Counted from the first letter of the stretch, positions 47,865-59,680 are shown. The stretch: DNA of 64,000 nt from Symsagittifera roscoffensis (GCF_963678635.1 NC_087065.1:19357623-19421622), one strand, 5' to 3'. Notes: generated by a model not told the origin, from the letters alone. Numbers and translations are program-made.

Positions 47865-47954
47865 GTGAATTTGTTCCTGTCCAAACTAGATGGGGGTCCC
47901 ATTGCATTCACGCTTTCGAGTCTTGCTAGTGTCACCAAATCATTTGCAGTTACG
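47865..47954 (+). CDS. Gr-like receptor, exon 9 (90 nt): TM7 core
   Basis: The acceptor TATGTATTTTTTAG|GTG and the donor GTTACG|GTCAGT are both phase 0. It encodes residues 681-710, VNLFLSKLDGGPIAFTLSSL then ASVTKSFAVT. This matches the TM7 signature of gustatory receptors (F-L-x-x-L then G/P-I-A-x-T, followed by V-T-K/R-x-x). If not spliced, the frame would run on through a hydrophobic stretch to TAG at about 48027, an alternative 3' end. Confidence 0.78.
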
Positions 47955-48076
47955 GTCAGTCAAAATCAACTATTCTTACCCATAGCACTCATTTATATTT
48001 CATATTTTATATTATACTTATCTAAACACTCTTAGAGAGTGGTAAAAAAACTATGACCCAGGGTGTTTTGGTGGTA

Positions 48077-48096
48077 TATATATATATATATATAAA
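48077..48096. repeat. (TA)n microsatellite
   Basis: About ten consecutive TA dinucleotides follow GGTGG. Confidence 0.95.
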
Positions 48097-48388
48097 TTTA
48101 TAAACTTTGTCAACTTTTTATTAGGTCGACCAATTTGATTTTACAAGCTCTACAAAAACACTAAAAAGACCCTACTTTGTCAAAATTTTAATTTTTCTGC
48201 ACCGCAGTCAAACTTTTGAAGAAAAACAATTTGGCGCCGATTAGAAGTTCCCCCCTCAATTTGTATATATTGGTGCCGATGTTGCCTTCAGAAAATTTTG
48301 CGGGTGTCGTAAAATTATACCAAAGAGGGGACCCTTTGAATGAACTGGCAACCAGAATTGAGAAGGTCGCATCCCCGCTAGAACATCT

Positions 48389-48844
48389 GGTTCCGTCTTT
48401 CGAAGAAAGTGCCGGAACACTTGTGCTCGGGATGGTTTTCTTTCTCCAGGCTAATTTCGAGCCTTTAACTAGCAATTTTTGATACGATTTTTCAATATTA
48501 TTCAAAAAGTATTGTTGTTCTTAGCTCAAATACAAAAAGTCATTTCACCTGTGATCATTTTCTGTAAAGTTTTGAGGGTTTAAAGATTGCCAATTTGGCA
48601 CATTTGGAACAATGAACTCTCGATATATTTCGCGTCATTATATCCTTTTGAGCTGTAACCTTACATCCTTTTGCGCCTTTTCAAATACATCGTTTTGAGC
48701 TTTAACAGCGTGTGGGGGGATGATTTAAGAAAAAGAACTAAAAAACAAACATTTCTCCATGTTTTTAAAAGGAACACTAATCGATAAAACTTTAAAAGCA
48801 GAGGGAACATTCAGGGCTTCACCTTGATTTGAGCAGTCTTGTTT
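48389..48844 (+). repeat. R1 element copy, + orientation (diverged)
   Basis: It starts GGTTCCGTCTTTCGAAGAAAG. It keeps CACCTGTGATCATTTTCTG and GTGTGGGGGGATGATT, and ends CAGGGCTTCACCTTGATTTG then AGCAGTCTTGTTT. Confidence 0.85.
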
Positions 48845-50623
48845 ATTATTTTTATTTTAAATAAAAAATGTTTTTCTAGTAATACACCATTTGGGTTGTT
48901 TTTCCAATAGGAAAGATTTATGTTTGGGGGATTTGCGATTTTTATGATTTTTTTGTCTAAGATACTTCTTGTCTAAATTCTTGTCTAGTACTTTTGTCTA
49001 GATACATCTAGAGTATCTATCTTGACTGCTAAAAAAACCAGCTATAGTCGAGCTTCGATACAATCTTATATTGATATTTGAACACCCTCCTCAAACCTCA
49101 TATGAGCAGTCTTCTTTCGTTCTTTTAGACTTCACTCCTTGAATCTACTCTGTTAGATTATAGCTTAAGAGTTTTAAAGGAAGCAGTGCAACAGTGCCGA
49201 AGTAAGACCTTGCCGAGGAAAAGCAGTGCCGAAATTGAAAAGTTGATCAACTGAGCCAAAATTTTAAGAATCAACCCAAAGCATTGACAAACTAATTTAC
49301 TCAAATCGGCCAAGGATGACAAGACATTTTTTCTTTTGTATTTGAAGCCACATGTTAAGCGTGACTTTGTTAATTTTGGTAAGCGAATCATAATTTTAAA
49401 AATTTTTAAACTTTTATCTAGGCTTTCCTTCAAAACAAACCAGTATTCAGGCGTAATTGCCGAAAATTCAGACTTCAAAGTTTTCAAAAAGCATCATTTT
49501 TTTTACTACAGTTTACCTCATCTTCAGTTTTGATAATGCTGTTCTTCGGCACTCTTGAATGTGCCTTTTAAATTATATAAAACATCTTCCGTTTTTGATT
49601 TTACTTGTGAAATCATGACTCTAAAAAGACCGGAAAATGATTTTTTTTTCAAAATGGCACTTCAAACAGTCAACAGACCAACGCAAAATTGTTGCATTTT
49701 CTCAGAGACGATACCGTTTTAAGACCAAAGGTTCTATTATTCATTATAATTCTGCTTCAAGCTTTGAATTAACATTTTTTGGCCTCAAATCGGTATTGTC
49801 TCTGAGAAAGGGCAATCACTTTGCATTGGTTCTTTCACTGTTTCAACAATGCCGGTCAGACTCATAGGGTAATAAATAAAGCCCTTGTACTATTTTTATG
49901 AAAATGAGCAATCAACTCCCTTTCTATCCAAGTAAGCTAACGCAAAACAGCAACTTTTTCAACCACTTCACAAAACGAGACAAAACATTCATTTTCTCAA
50001 CTCCTGTTATAAACAAATAATGAGAAAGCTCCTTTCCTTCAATATAGGATTAGAGAAACCAACCTTATCTATGTTTTCAACTCATTTTTCTAAACGATTT
50101 CCAATGGGTTGATGTGCTATTGCAACTGCCGCCAGTTAAGACAAATCGAAGAAGCTTTGAATGTTGTGTACAAAGCGATCGAAAAAAAAAGCGTGTAAAC
50201 AAAAATAAATGAGCACGCAAAGCAGTTAATTCGGTTAAAAATTGGCTTGGGAATCATTCAATATGAATACAGGTGAAAAATTGGGTTAAAAAATTCAAAG
50301 TTAACAAAGTCTAATTGATTTTTCGTGCGTAGATTTCCAAGAAAAAAAATTGTAAAAAGTCGTTTTTTAAACATTTCTATTAATTTCATTCTATAAACAA
50401 ATTCCTAAACTTTCTTCAGGTACTAATATAGTTGGCAAATTCAGGGATTTAACCCAGCGGGGCGTAAAAGGTTACTGCACTACTAGATTTTTGACGTTAG
50501 AAATAAATCGATAAATTATCGTAGCGGTGTCAACAAAACAATAATCTAAGTAGGTGCGGCAATAGTCAATATTACTCCCTCGATAATCGTTGCATACTTA
50601 CATGAGAACTTAAAAATGAAAGT

Positions 50624-51156
50624 AAACACGACTGATCGAATCAGGGCGAAATCCTGAATGTTCCGACTGCCTTTTAAGGTTTTCTGGAGCAGTAATAACA
50701 TTAAAAAATTAAATGTATTAAAGTAAAAAGAATTTTTTTTCTAAAATTTGAAATTTTTTACGAAAATTATCTACCCATACGCCATATAAAGTAGAAAAGG
50801 ATAAATTTCGCTCCTTGTAACAAATCAATTATGGCAAATAAGCTTCTTTCAAGCAATTTGGAACGATTTTAAGACGGATTAACTCTCCGCTAACGCGTTA
50901 ATAGCGCGAAACATATCGCGCGTTAATTGTCCCAAATTGGCCAAAATGGCTCTTTAAACCCCCATAACTTTACAAAAAATGATCACAGATTAAATACCTT
51001 TGCAAATTTGAGCTCAAGGCATCAATACTTTGTGAATGATATAAAAAAAGTTTGTCAAAAATGGCTAGTTAAAAAGTGTCTGTAGAAATTTGTCTGAAGA
51101 AAAAAACCCACCCCGAGCACAAATATTCCGTTACTTTCGTATGGAAATTCGGAACA
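50624..51156 (-). repeat. R1 element copy, - orientation, full length
   Basis: It opens AACACGACTGATCGAATCAG and contains CCGACTGCCTTTTAAGG and the GCGCGAAACATATCGCGCG core. It ends TTCCGTTACTTTCGTATGG then AAATTCGGAACAA. Confidence 0.9.
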
Positions 51157-51799
51157 ATAAAAACCCTGCTTTTTGGAAGCTGCAATTTGAAAACCAAAAA
51201 AATGAAAAGTCAGCTATTTCTTTTTCAAAACAAGCGTTTTTGGGAACAAACTGCTATAATTTTGTTCTAGAGAAAATTAATTTCAAACATTTTTTCCAAG
51301 ATTCACTTAAGATAATCTAGATGATCTATCTTGACTGCCAAATAAAACTTGCCGAGCTTCGATATTGCCTTATATCGATTTTTGAGCTGCTCTGCCCCAC
51401 CCCAACCTTCGGCCCTTTTGCCCCCTTCCCACCTGAACCATCTCTACTCCACCTGATCCACTCTCCACTTGACTCAGATCCCCCCGCCACCTGAGGTACC
51501 CCCATAACCTAAACAACCAGCCCCTTGTTGAAATTGAATGGCAAATAACAAAAAATAGCTAAAAATCGATTATAATGGTGTTTCCTGGTCTTTATCTATA
51601 ACAGTGAAACACAATTGCTGATAATTGATTTGCAATGTACTTTAGCTTTATTCAATACTAGCAAAATAAGTCATTTTTAATAGATTATAATAGTAAGAGA
51701 AGAGCGCAAGGAAGCATATTTTTCTTTCCAAAGTTTGAACTCACCAAATTTTAACTTTTACAAAGCAGCAGAGTTTTGGCCATATTTAGGTTTTTTCAG

Positions 51800-51985
51800 G
51801 ATTCTAGTTGGAATCGAGAAAAACATGCTAGGAATTTTTTGCAATACAACGCATGCACCTTCAGGAATCATGATCTGATCATCAAAAGAAACTTTGAGCA
51901 CAGCAGCGAAAGCATCGTTGGTGATTTGCAAACGCGGGAGTACACCTTGTGTACTGAAGGGTTTCCAGATCTGATATTAGACGCC
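51800..51985 (+). CDS. Candidate 62-codon cassette exon, phase 0-0, unknown function
   Basis: The acceptor ATTTAGGTTTTTTCAG is followed by 62 open codons, and the donor GACGCC|GTAAGA closes it, both in phase 0. Its base composition is coding-like. The peptide (for example NREKHARNFLQYNACTFRNH and EYTLCTEGFPDLILDA) is hydrophilic with scattered Cys and no membrane segment. It resembles nothing I recognise. It could be a cassette of the receptor transcript, but a soluble insert beside TM7 would break the receptor fold. A lone exon of a nested gene is more likely. The frame stays open beyond the donor to about 52031. Confidence 0.4.
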
Positions 51986-52664
51986 GTAAGAGTTAGAGAG
52001 ACGATATCGGCGGATAAGGTGGTTTCTTTATGACGAAGTCGCATCAACACATTTAGTTCTTTTTAAGGACAGATCAAAAATGATGTGGAGCTTGCAGTCT
52101 CCATTCAGAAGTTGCTCAGTCGTCCCAAGTTTTTCAGAGTATTTCTGATCACCCCGAAATTAGTTCTCACGAGAGTCGAAGTTAATCAGCACTTTGAATA
52201 AATAGTTTTCACATTTTTTTTTCAATTCGGAGTTTTTCCCGAGCAGTTCATTTGTAACAATAATAAAAATGGTGTATACATCACGTCATTCTAGCTCTGC
52301 TCATTCCATTCCGAGAAAATAACGAGATCCATTATGCGCAATAGAACATTTTGGCATTTTGGAAACTTTTTTGTCACTTCCGAATGAGCATCGATTTGTT
52401 TTATATGCCTCATACGATTTGATGTATCACAATTTGACCTGATTGACGAGCCAGATGATCTTATAAATATACTTAAAATTTATTAGGACTCTTATGAAAA
52501 GACGAAAGTTGTGTACCTCTTAATGTTTAGCCTTGAGGCAAGCAAACAAAAATTGATTTTTTTCTTGCTACGGAAATATGCCAACGGACGAAAACAGCGT
52601 AACTGATTTCTGGCCCAGAATTATCTCAATATCCGAACACTAATTGAGATAAAATATAAAGGTA

Positions 52665-53209
52665 GAAACAAGACTGCTCGTATCAGGGCGAAGCCCTGAA
52701 TGTTCCGACTGCCTTTTAAGGTTTACGGAGCAGCAGTAATAACATGAAAAAATTAATGAAATAAAATAAAATGAAAATTTTTTTTTTATTTGAAATTTTT
52801 AATAAAAATCATCCCCCCACACGCCATATAAAGTACAAAAAGATAGATTTCGTTTCTTGTAACAAATCAATTATGGCAAATAAGCTTCGTTCTACCAATT
52901 TGGAACGATTTATAAGACGGATTATATCTCCGCTTACGCGTTAATAGCGCGAATTATATCGCGCGTTAATTGTCCCAAATTGGTCAGAATGGCCAAAATG
53001 GCAATCTTTAAACCCTCATAACTTTACGAAAAATGATCACAGGTGAAATATCTTTTCAAATTTAAGCTCAGGACACCAATGCTTTTTGAATGATATAAAT
53101 AAAAAAAATCCGTCAAAAATGGCTTGTTAAAAAGTCGAAATTTTTCTGAAGAAAAAAAAACAACCCACCCCGAGAACAAATATTCCGTTACTTTCGTTAC
53201 TTTCGCAAC
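52665..53209 (-). repeat. R1 element copy, - orientation, near consensus
   Basis: It opens AACAAGACTGCTCGTATCAG with the perfect hairpin CAGGGC-GAA-GCCCTG. The core GCGCGAATTATATCGCGCG is intact. The far end shows a small duplication (TTACTTTCGTTACTTTCG) in place of the usual hairpin. Confidence 0.92.
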
Positions 53210-53460
53210 ATTTTTTGAAAGGAACGAGATTTTGCATTGCCTCAACAACGCAGGAACTCCACTGATGATTTGTGTTTTATGCAATGCGCGCAAGCATTTG
53301 AGTTTGCAAATTTTATATAAGGACTAATTGGGGGTAAAAGAAAAATCTGGTAGCTTTAAATAATTTGTTCAAACTGTAACTCTAATCTACGTATTTTGAA
53401 GAAAAATTTCAAATATTTTAAATACTTTAAAAACATTCATTTTCCACGTATTTGTGTTTT

Positions 53461-54008
53461 TGTTCCGACTTTCGATACGAAAGTAACGGAATATTTGTGC
53501 TCGGGTTGGGGTTTTTTTTTCTTCAGACAAATTCGACTTTTTAACTAGCCATTTTGACGGAATTTTTTTTATATCATTCGAAAGGTATTGTTGTCCTGAG
53601 CTTAAATTTGAAAAGGTATTTTACCTGTGATCATTTTTCGTAAAGTTATGAGGGTTTAAAGATTGCCATTTTGGCCAATTTGGGACAATTAACGCGCTAT
53701 ATTTCGCGCTATTAACGCGTAAGCGGAGATTTAATCCGTCTTAGAAATCGTTCCAAATTGGTTTAACGAAGATTATTTGCCATAATTGATTTGTTACAAG
53801 GAGCAAAATCTTTTGTTTTGTACTTTATATGGCGTGTGGGGGGATGATTTTCATAGAAAAATTTTCAAATTTTAGAAAAAACGTTTTTCATTTTATTTTA
53901 TTTTATTTCTTTTAATTTTTTTTATGTTGTTTTTCTTATTACTGCTCCATAAACGTTAATAGGCAGTCGGAACTTTCAAGGCTTCGCCCTGATACGAGCA
54001 GTCTTGTT
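53461..54008 (+). repeat. R1 element copy, + orientation, near consensus
   Basis: It starts TGTTCCGACTTTCGATACG and ends TTCGCCCTGATACGAGCAG then TCTTGTTT. It faces the copy at 52665-53209 across about 250 bp, so the pair forms a large inverted repeat. Confidence 0.92.
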
Positions 54009-54162
54009 TCCTTTTGTTTTTTATTTCGGCTTAGCAGATTCATAAACAGGCTTTCTCCATTGAGAGATTTTGCTGAGGAGCAGTTGGAGAAAAGCAGAAA
54101 CTTGAAAACTCAGTGAACATGTCAAAATCAGCATTAAGAATCAATAGTAATGTTTTATTTGA

Positions 54163-54399
54163 ATGAAAGTTTTTGCTTCTTTTTTGGGAAATGAATCCAG
54201 AACTTGCAAGAAAAAGCAAAGTCAATGTATTTTCTCGCATGAATTTTCGCGAAATGTTCGGCAACATTTGCGTTACGATAGAAGAGGGGAAAAATTAATC
54301 AGACCAATTTTTGAATTTTCTGTGCCGTCAGATACATGGCAGCTAACCGTCATGGGTTTTTGCAGCATTGGAAACGCCCTCTTTGAATTATTATGTTGA
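54163..54399 (+). pseudogene. Open frame with a TM7- or ankyrin-like tail, unassigned
   Basis: A 78-codon frame ends in SDTWQLTVMGFCSIGNALFE then LLC before a stop. The tail resembles either a receptor TM7 start (x-L-T-V-M-G-F) or an ankyrin helix (G-N-x-L-F-E-L-L). An acceptor-like TTCTGTGCCGTCAG lies inside it at phase 2, which does not match exon 8 or 9. I list it as a possible relic. Confidence 0.2.
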
Positions 54400-54640
54400 G
54401 TTGCTTTATTGTGCCGATTTAATTAACTTTGCGTGCACATTAAAAAGGAGGCGGCAGCGAGCTTGAGCTTTAATTGGCAATTCCGCAGTTCAAATATCTT
54501 TACTTTTATTTAAAAAAATGTCGGTGAAAAGTTTGAATTTGAAGGCAATAATTTTTAACACGGTAGAGAAAATCCACCATGCTGTTATTTAGGCAGACTA
54601 TTATCGGCCGAGAAAATTCTTTTTCATTCAATTAATTTTT

Positions 54641-55045
54641 TGTTCCGTTTTTTGAAGGAAAAGAAGTAATATTTGATTTTAGTGCCCAAGGTGTTTTTCT
54701 CCAGACAAAAATGATTGTTTTTTGTAAAATTATGGGGTTCAAAATTGACAATGTGGTCAATTTGGGACAATTATTGCACGATATATTTCGTGCTGTTTAC
54801 ACGTGAGCGGAGATTTAATCCGTTCCAAACATAGAAGCCAAACATATATGAAATCAGGCATGCTACTTGGTCTATTGAATACTTTGATGAGTGTAAAACA
54901 TATCAGTTTGTTTTTTACATAGTATGTGGTGGATGGTTTTAAAAATAACAAAGAAAACTGAAAAAAAAATTCGTACGGAACTCTACTCCATAGACGTTAA
55001 AGGGCAATTGGAAGATTCAGGGTGTCGCCTTGGCAGTCTTGTTTT
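54641..55045 (+). repeat. R1-related copy, + orientation (highly diverged)
   Basis: It starts TTGTTCCGTTTTTTGAAGG, keeps CACGATATATTTCGTGCTG and ends GTGTCGCCTTGGCAGTCTTG. Both terminal hairpins have decayed. Confidence 0.7.
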
Positions 55046-55079
55046 CTTCTGTTTGAGTTGGGATGGATAGAGCGTTTCA

Positions 55080-56440
55080 AGGTGACTGCTCGTCTATCAA
55101 GGCAAAGCCCTCAGTGTTCCAACGGCCCCCTTGATCCATATCGAATAGTTTTTGGGAAAATAACATACTGAAAAGCTATACATTTTGGACAATATCAAAT
55201 ATCAAGGGTGAACCATTAAGTCTTACAAAATGGGGCTGTTCTCATGGGCGAAAAACCGAATGGGCAAAAAACATGGGTGATGGACCGAAAAGAAAAACTG
55301 TCGAAAGTCAATTATTAAAATGAATCAATTGCTGTTCAATTGAAAGGAATTGAATGAAGCAATATTTTGCATCATATATAACGGTACCCTTGAAATATAA
55401 TATTTGTTCCAATTTGCCGGTGGTCAGTGAAATTTCGAAAACTTATTTTTGCTGTTTTTATTTTCAACCAAAATTAGTATTAAGTGCATGGAAATTTTTA
55501 CTGTTCCGACTTTCGTAACAAAAGTAACGGAATATTTGTGCTCGTGGTAGGTTTTTTTCCTTCAGACAATTTTCTTAACTTATTAACTAGCCATTTTTGA
55601 AGATTTTTTTATCATTCAAGAAGTATTGTTGTCCTGAACTTAAATTTGAAAAGATATTTTACCTGTGATCATTTTTCGTAAAGTAATAGATGGCCATCTC
55701 GGCTAATTTGGGACAATTAAGGAGCGATATATTTTGCGCTATTAACGCGTCAGCGGAGACTTAATAATCCGTCTTAGAAATTGTTCCAAATTGGTTGAAG
55801 GAATCTTATTTGCCTTAATTGATTTGTTAATGGGAGCAAAATCTATCACTTTGTACTTTATATGGCGCATAGGGGAATGATTTTCACAAAAAATCTCATA
55901 TTTAATTTTTTTTTTAATTTTTTGACATTTAATTTTTTCATGTTTTTACTGCTACATAGACCTTAAAAAGCAGTCGAAGCATTCAAGCCTCGCCCTGATA
56001 CAAGCAGTCTTGTTTTCTTTGAGTTCTTAACTCTTTCTTTCCACATTTTGGAATTCTGAAATCTGATTGGCTGATTTCGATTTTCGCCCATTCGGTCCTT
56101 CGACTATAAGGGATTCCACCCTATAAAGTTAATACGATCAATTATCAAGCCTCAATTCAATTTGGAATGATTTTGTTATGCGGGATGATTAGCCACGCTT
56201 AAATAATTTGCGTTAGGAATAAAACTTTCAGAGCGCGCATAACTTAGTCCAGAACTTGGCCAATTTGGCAACTTTCAAACCCCCAGAAAATTGCAAAAAA
56301 CTATTGGCGGTAAATTATGTTTTCACATTTAATTGCAGGGAGTCAATATCTTCAATGAGGCAAAAAGTTTTTTTTTGTTAAAAACTATCATTTCGCTCGC
56401 CGAAAATTCACTGAATAAATTCTGAACAAAAACTATTTGT
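55080..56440 (-). repeat. Family R2 copy split by an R1 insertion
   Basis: 55080-55240 (GACTGCTCGTCTATCAAGGC, CCATATCGAATAGTTTTTGG) and 56120-56440 (TTATGCGGGATGATTAGCCA, TATCATTTCGCTCGCCGAAAA) together match the R2 copy at 17164-17620 in order. Between them lie an R1 copy (55502-56014) and short inverted blocks (ACCGAATGGGC near 55255, GCCCATTCGGT near 56087). Confidence 0.8.
55502..56014 (+). repeat. R1 element copy, + orientation, nested in R2
   Basis: It starts TGTTCCGACTTTCGTAACA and ends CTCGCCCTGATACAAGCAG then TCTTGTTT. The whole element lies between the two halves of an R2 copy, so it arrived after R2. Confidence 0.9.
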
Positions 56441-57308
56441 CTTAAATGCAAACTTGGACGCAGAAGATCTTACGCGCCGTTGAAGCCTGCCAAAAGGCAA
56501 CTTTACTTTCCCAGGATTAGCTTCATGTTTTTTCTCCTAATAAATGGATCGTAAAAAGAAACCGCGCGAACTGTGTTTCAAGTTATTGTTTCCAAGTTTA
56601 ATCAAGTTTTGCTCTCAAATTGCTCTTAGTTTGTTACACCCCTGTCGAATTGCAATATAATTTAATCTTAGAACAAATTCAAGGCGGGTTTGTTCGGAGT
56701 TTCTAAAATAAACAAACAAGACAGCGCCTTCTAAGACTGAGTGGATTTCACTTTAATGTCCAATTCGCCGAAATTTGAAATAATGCCACTTTAAAGAGCA
56801 CAACTTTTTTCCATGTTTTAAAGAAAAGCGAAAAATTGAGTGAACAAATTTTCGCAAACCATAATTCATTTGATTCTCTGTCCTTGACAATATTTTTAGA
56901 GAAATCAACCATTCGATTCATGCGACTCCATTCTGGCATATTAAGTAGTTTTTGGTTTTTCTTTTAGTTTTTCAAAAGACTTTGTCAAACATTTCGAATT
57001 TCTCTGAGCCAAAATGATCATAATTGGCTAAAATTTCTGTACTGCTAGCATTTTTTGGAAATGAAAGCAGTTTTGAGCAGTTTCTGGAAAATTTTCACAA
57101 AAAATGTGTTTTTCTTTTGAGCGATCGTTGCATCCTCAAAATTGGTATAATGCTGCTAAAGGCGTTATCAAAAATTTGGCAACCAGATTTGAAGGCAGGG
57201 TGATGGGGTGGTCGTTTCATCGCCCCTACCCCTAGGCTTGCTATTCGCTATTCGAGTCTCAATGAGTGCATTGCTAAAAACTTTTCTCATTTAAAAAACA
57301 TGAGAACG

Positions 57309-57357
57309 GATTAAGCGCTTAAACAAAACTAAGGATTAAGCGCTTAAACAAAACTAA
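57309..57357 (+). repeat. Short tandem duplication
   Basis: GGATTAAGCGCTTAAACAAA plus ACTAA occurs twice, head to tail. The motif TTAAGCGCTTAA is palindromic. Confidence 0.92.
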
Positions 57358-57704
57358 AGAAAAGATAAAACTCGGAACAACGTTTTATCAGTTTTTTAAA
57401 TTCGAACTAAATAGTAACTTCAATAATTTGAGAAATTGAAGGCAAAAAACTTTCAGAATCAGTAGTTTGACTTCGTTTCCTATTTGTGTTAAGTAACGTA
57501 ATTAGCTACTATTAGACAGCTACAGGAATAATTAGCCCACCTCAAATCAATTTGGTATGATTTTTCAGCCCGAGTTCATCGGTGGGGCTAAAGTGTTTTG
57601 TGCTTACGCGTTCAAGGGTCAAAAGAAGGTTCTCTGCTGTGGCAGAATTTGTTTTTTTTTCAGTTTTAGATGATGGAGTATAACCTTAATTTAACCAATA
57701 AACA

Positions 57705-58665
57705 GGCCACGAAACACAAATATAAAGCGAAACACAAAAAAGTTACAAGGAAAAAAAGGTTTGTCATAAATTTCTCTAGAATGGAAAAACTGCTTATCAT
57801 ACCATTCCAATGTTTGCAAAAAAAGCCTAACATGTGATTTTCATAAAATAATTTTTATTCAAGGGAATTGTAAGAAAATGTATGATAAGCAATTTTTGTC
57901 AACCTGATTTGTTTTAAAATATATGTGCCTTATACAATTTTGTACCCATCTATATTGGTTTATTCAAACGTTTGTTGAAATCTAATATCGCAATTGCCGA
58001 AAATGGCCTGATTAAAAAGCCACCCAAGCATAAATATTTCGTCTTTTTCTTCGAAAATTGTAACAGAAACTTTCAGGTTTTCGAAAAATAAGTTTTTTGT
58101 CCCATGATTTGATTTCTGATAAGCGCTTGAGAACTATTGGAATGAATAAACTTGTTTAACGCTAAATGAAGTAATTTAATTTTTTTTTTCAAAGTATACT
58201 TTGAATTTTTTCAAAAATGCCTTGAACGTTTTTTGTAGGAAAAGTCGATGAAAAGCTATTCATTCGGTGGTGTTTTTCTCTGCAAGCAATACCAGTTGTC
58301 AAAATTGTCGGAAGCGTTGAAACTAAACGATCGGAGGTCTTTCAAACCTCCTTAGATATATTCAGACCTCTTTAGAGCGTTGAAAAGTAAGGTACTTTGT
58401 GTGGCCTCTATTATGGCTGAGGAATTATCCCACGTTGACTGAAAATGCTTATCATACACTCCCATAGTATGGAAAAAATGCTTATCATACAATTTCATAC
58501 AACTGCATACAATAAGAAACATTGTATGAAAATCACATGATAAGCCTTTTATCCATACAATGGAATTGTATGATGAGCACTTTTTGCATACTCTGGAACT
58601 GTATGACAAGCATTTTTTCTTTGTGTTTTTTGGTTTGTGCTTTATAATTGTGTTTCATCCTAAAC
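57705..58665. mobile_element. Inverted-repeat element with CTTATCATAC motifs
   Basis: The left flank CGAAACACAAATATAAAGCG then AAACACAAAAAA is inversely repeated at the right flank as TTTTTTGGTTTGTGCTTTAT then AATTGTGTTTCATCC. Inside each arm, TGCTTATCATAC(A/C) and its complement GTATGATAAGCA recur several times. The centre carries a stretch (about 57990-58060) distantly like the GTTCCGACTTTCG end of R1. There is no coding frame of note. Confidence 0.6.
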
Positions 58666-59029
58666 ACAAACACCAAAATTTTTCTGAAATGAGAAAACTA
58701 ACAGATTAAACGGCATTGAATTGCAGATATAACTAACTTTTTGGTAGATGCTTAATAAAATTTTTTGTTTATAGCTACGATGCCTCTGTTTTGAAAAACT
58801 CAAACGTTGAAAATGGTGGCCTGTTTTTGGGTTAGATTTAGGTTATATCTTAAGAGAACCTTCAATGTGACCATTGATTTTTTCATATATAAAGACCACG
58901 TTATAAGCAAAAATTTTAAAATTTTACAGGCAAAAAATTTTGGAGAAAGTTTTTTGTTCGTAATCTTGATTAAGCGAATAGGATGAGTACCAAAAAATAA
59001 TTTTTCCTCAGATTTGAAATTTTTTGTGG

Positions 59030-59165
59030 GAAAATGCTTATCAAACAGTTTTCATAAATGGAAGTCCTATGATATGCAATTTTTCCATAGAAATCACGCA
59101 TGGAATTGTATGACAAGCATTTTTTAAATAGAATTTGACGATAAGCATTTTTGTCGTTTGGAGCC
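59030..59165. repeat. Further cluster of CTTATCATAC-type motifs
   Basis: AAAATGCTTATCAAACAGTTT, ATGGAATTGTATGACAAGCA and GACGATAAGCATTTTTG repeat the motif family of 57705-58665, without the flanking inverted ends. Confidence 0.7.
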
Positions 59166-59605
59166 AAATCGAGACATTAGACTTAAAAAAATCTGTTACA
59201 AATGTATTCATGAAACCCATTTTGAACATTCCTTAACTCCCATGAATAAAATGATTTGCGCTTACATGTTGAGCGTTACAGATACATGTCGGTGAGTTGC
59301 GCTTGAATTAACTCAACATAATGAAAAAACAAGCAATTTTCCAGCCCATATTTACAATCTTTCGTCGTGACTGAAGTTTTGCTTTGATCCTTATCAGAGT
59401 TGAAATATCTAGAACAAGCAAAATCTTATTCATTCGTCCCATTTTTCTGAGTACTGAGCAACAAAAAAAAATCATTTTCAAACCCTAGTTTCTCTTATTC
59501 ATTTTGAAAAAATGTACAGGTGGTGGAGGAATTTTGCTAGAAGGTATATTTTTCCCAAATAGTATAATTTACCCCAAGTGGGCCCGGAATATTAATGAGT
59601 AACCA

Positions 59606-59680
59606 AATTTTTGTGCTCGGGTTGGGTTTTTTCTTCAGACAAGTTTCGACATTTTAACTAGCCATTTTTGACGGAACTGT
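59606..59680 (+). repeat. R1 5'-terminal fragment
   Basis: TTTTTGTGCTCGGGTTGGGTT through CTAGCCATTTTTGACGGAA corresponds to R1 just after its first hairpin. The rest is absent. Confidence 0.8.

Noticed and set aside
49158..49533. Frames on both strands near 49.3 kb
   Set aside because: AT-rich, hydrophobic by composition, no splice support; only short CAGTGCCGAA motifs recur nearby.
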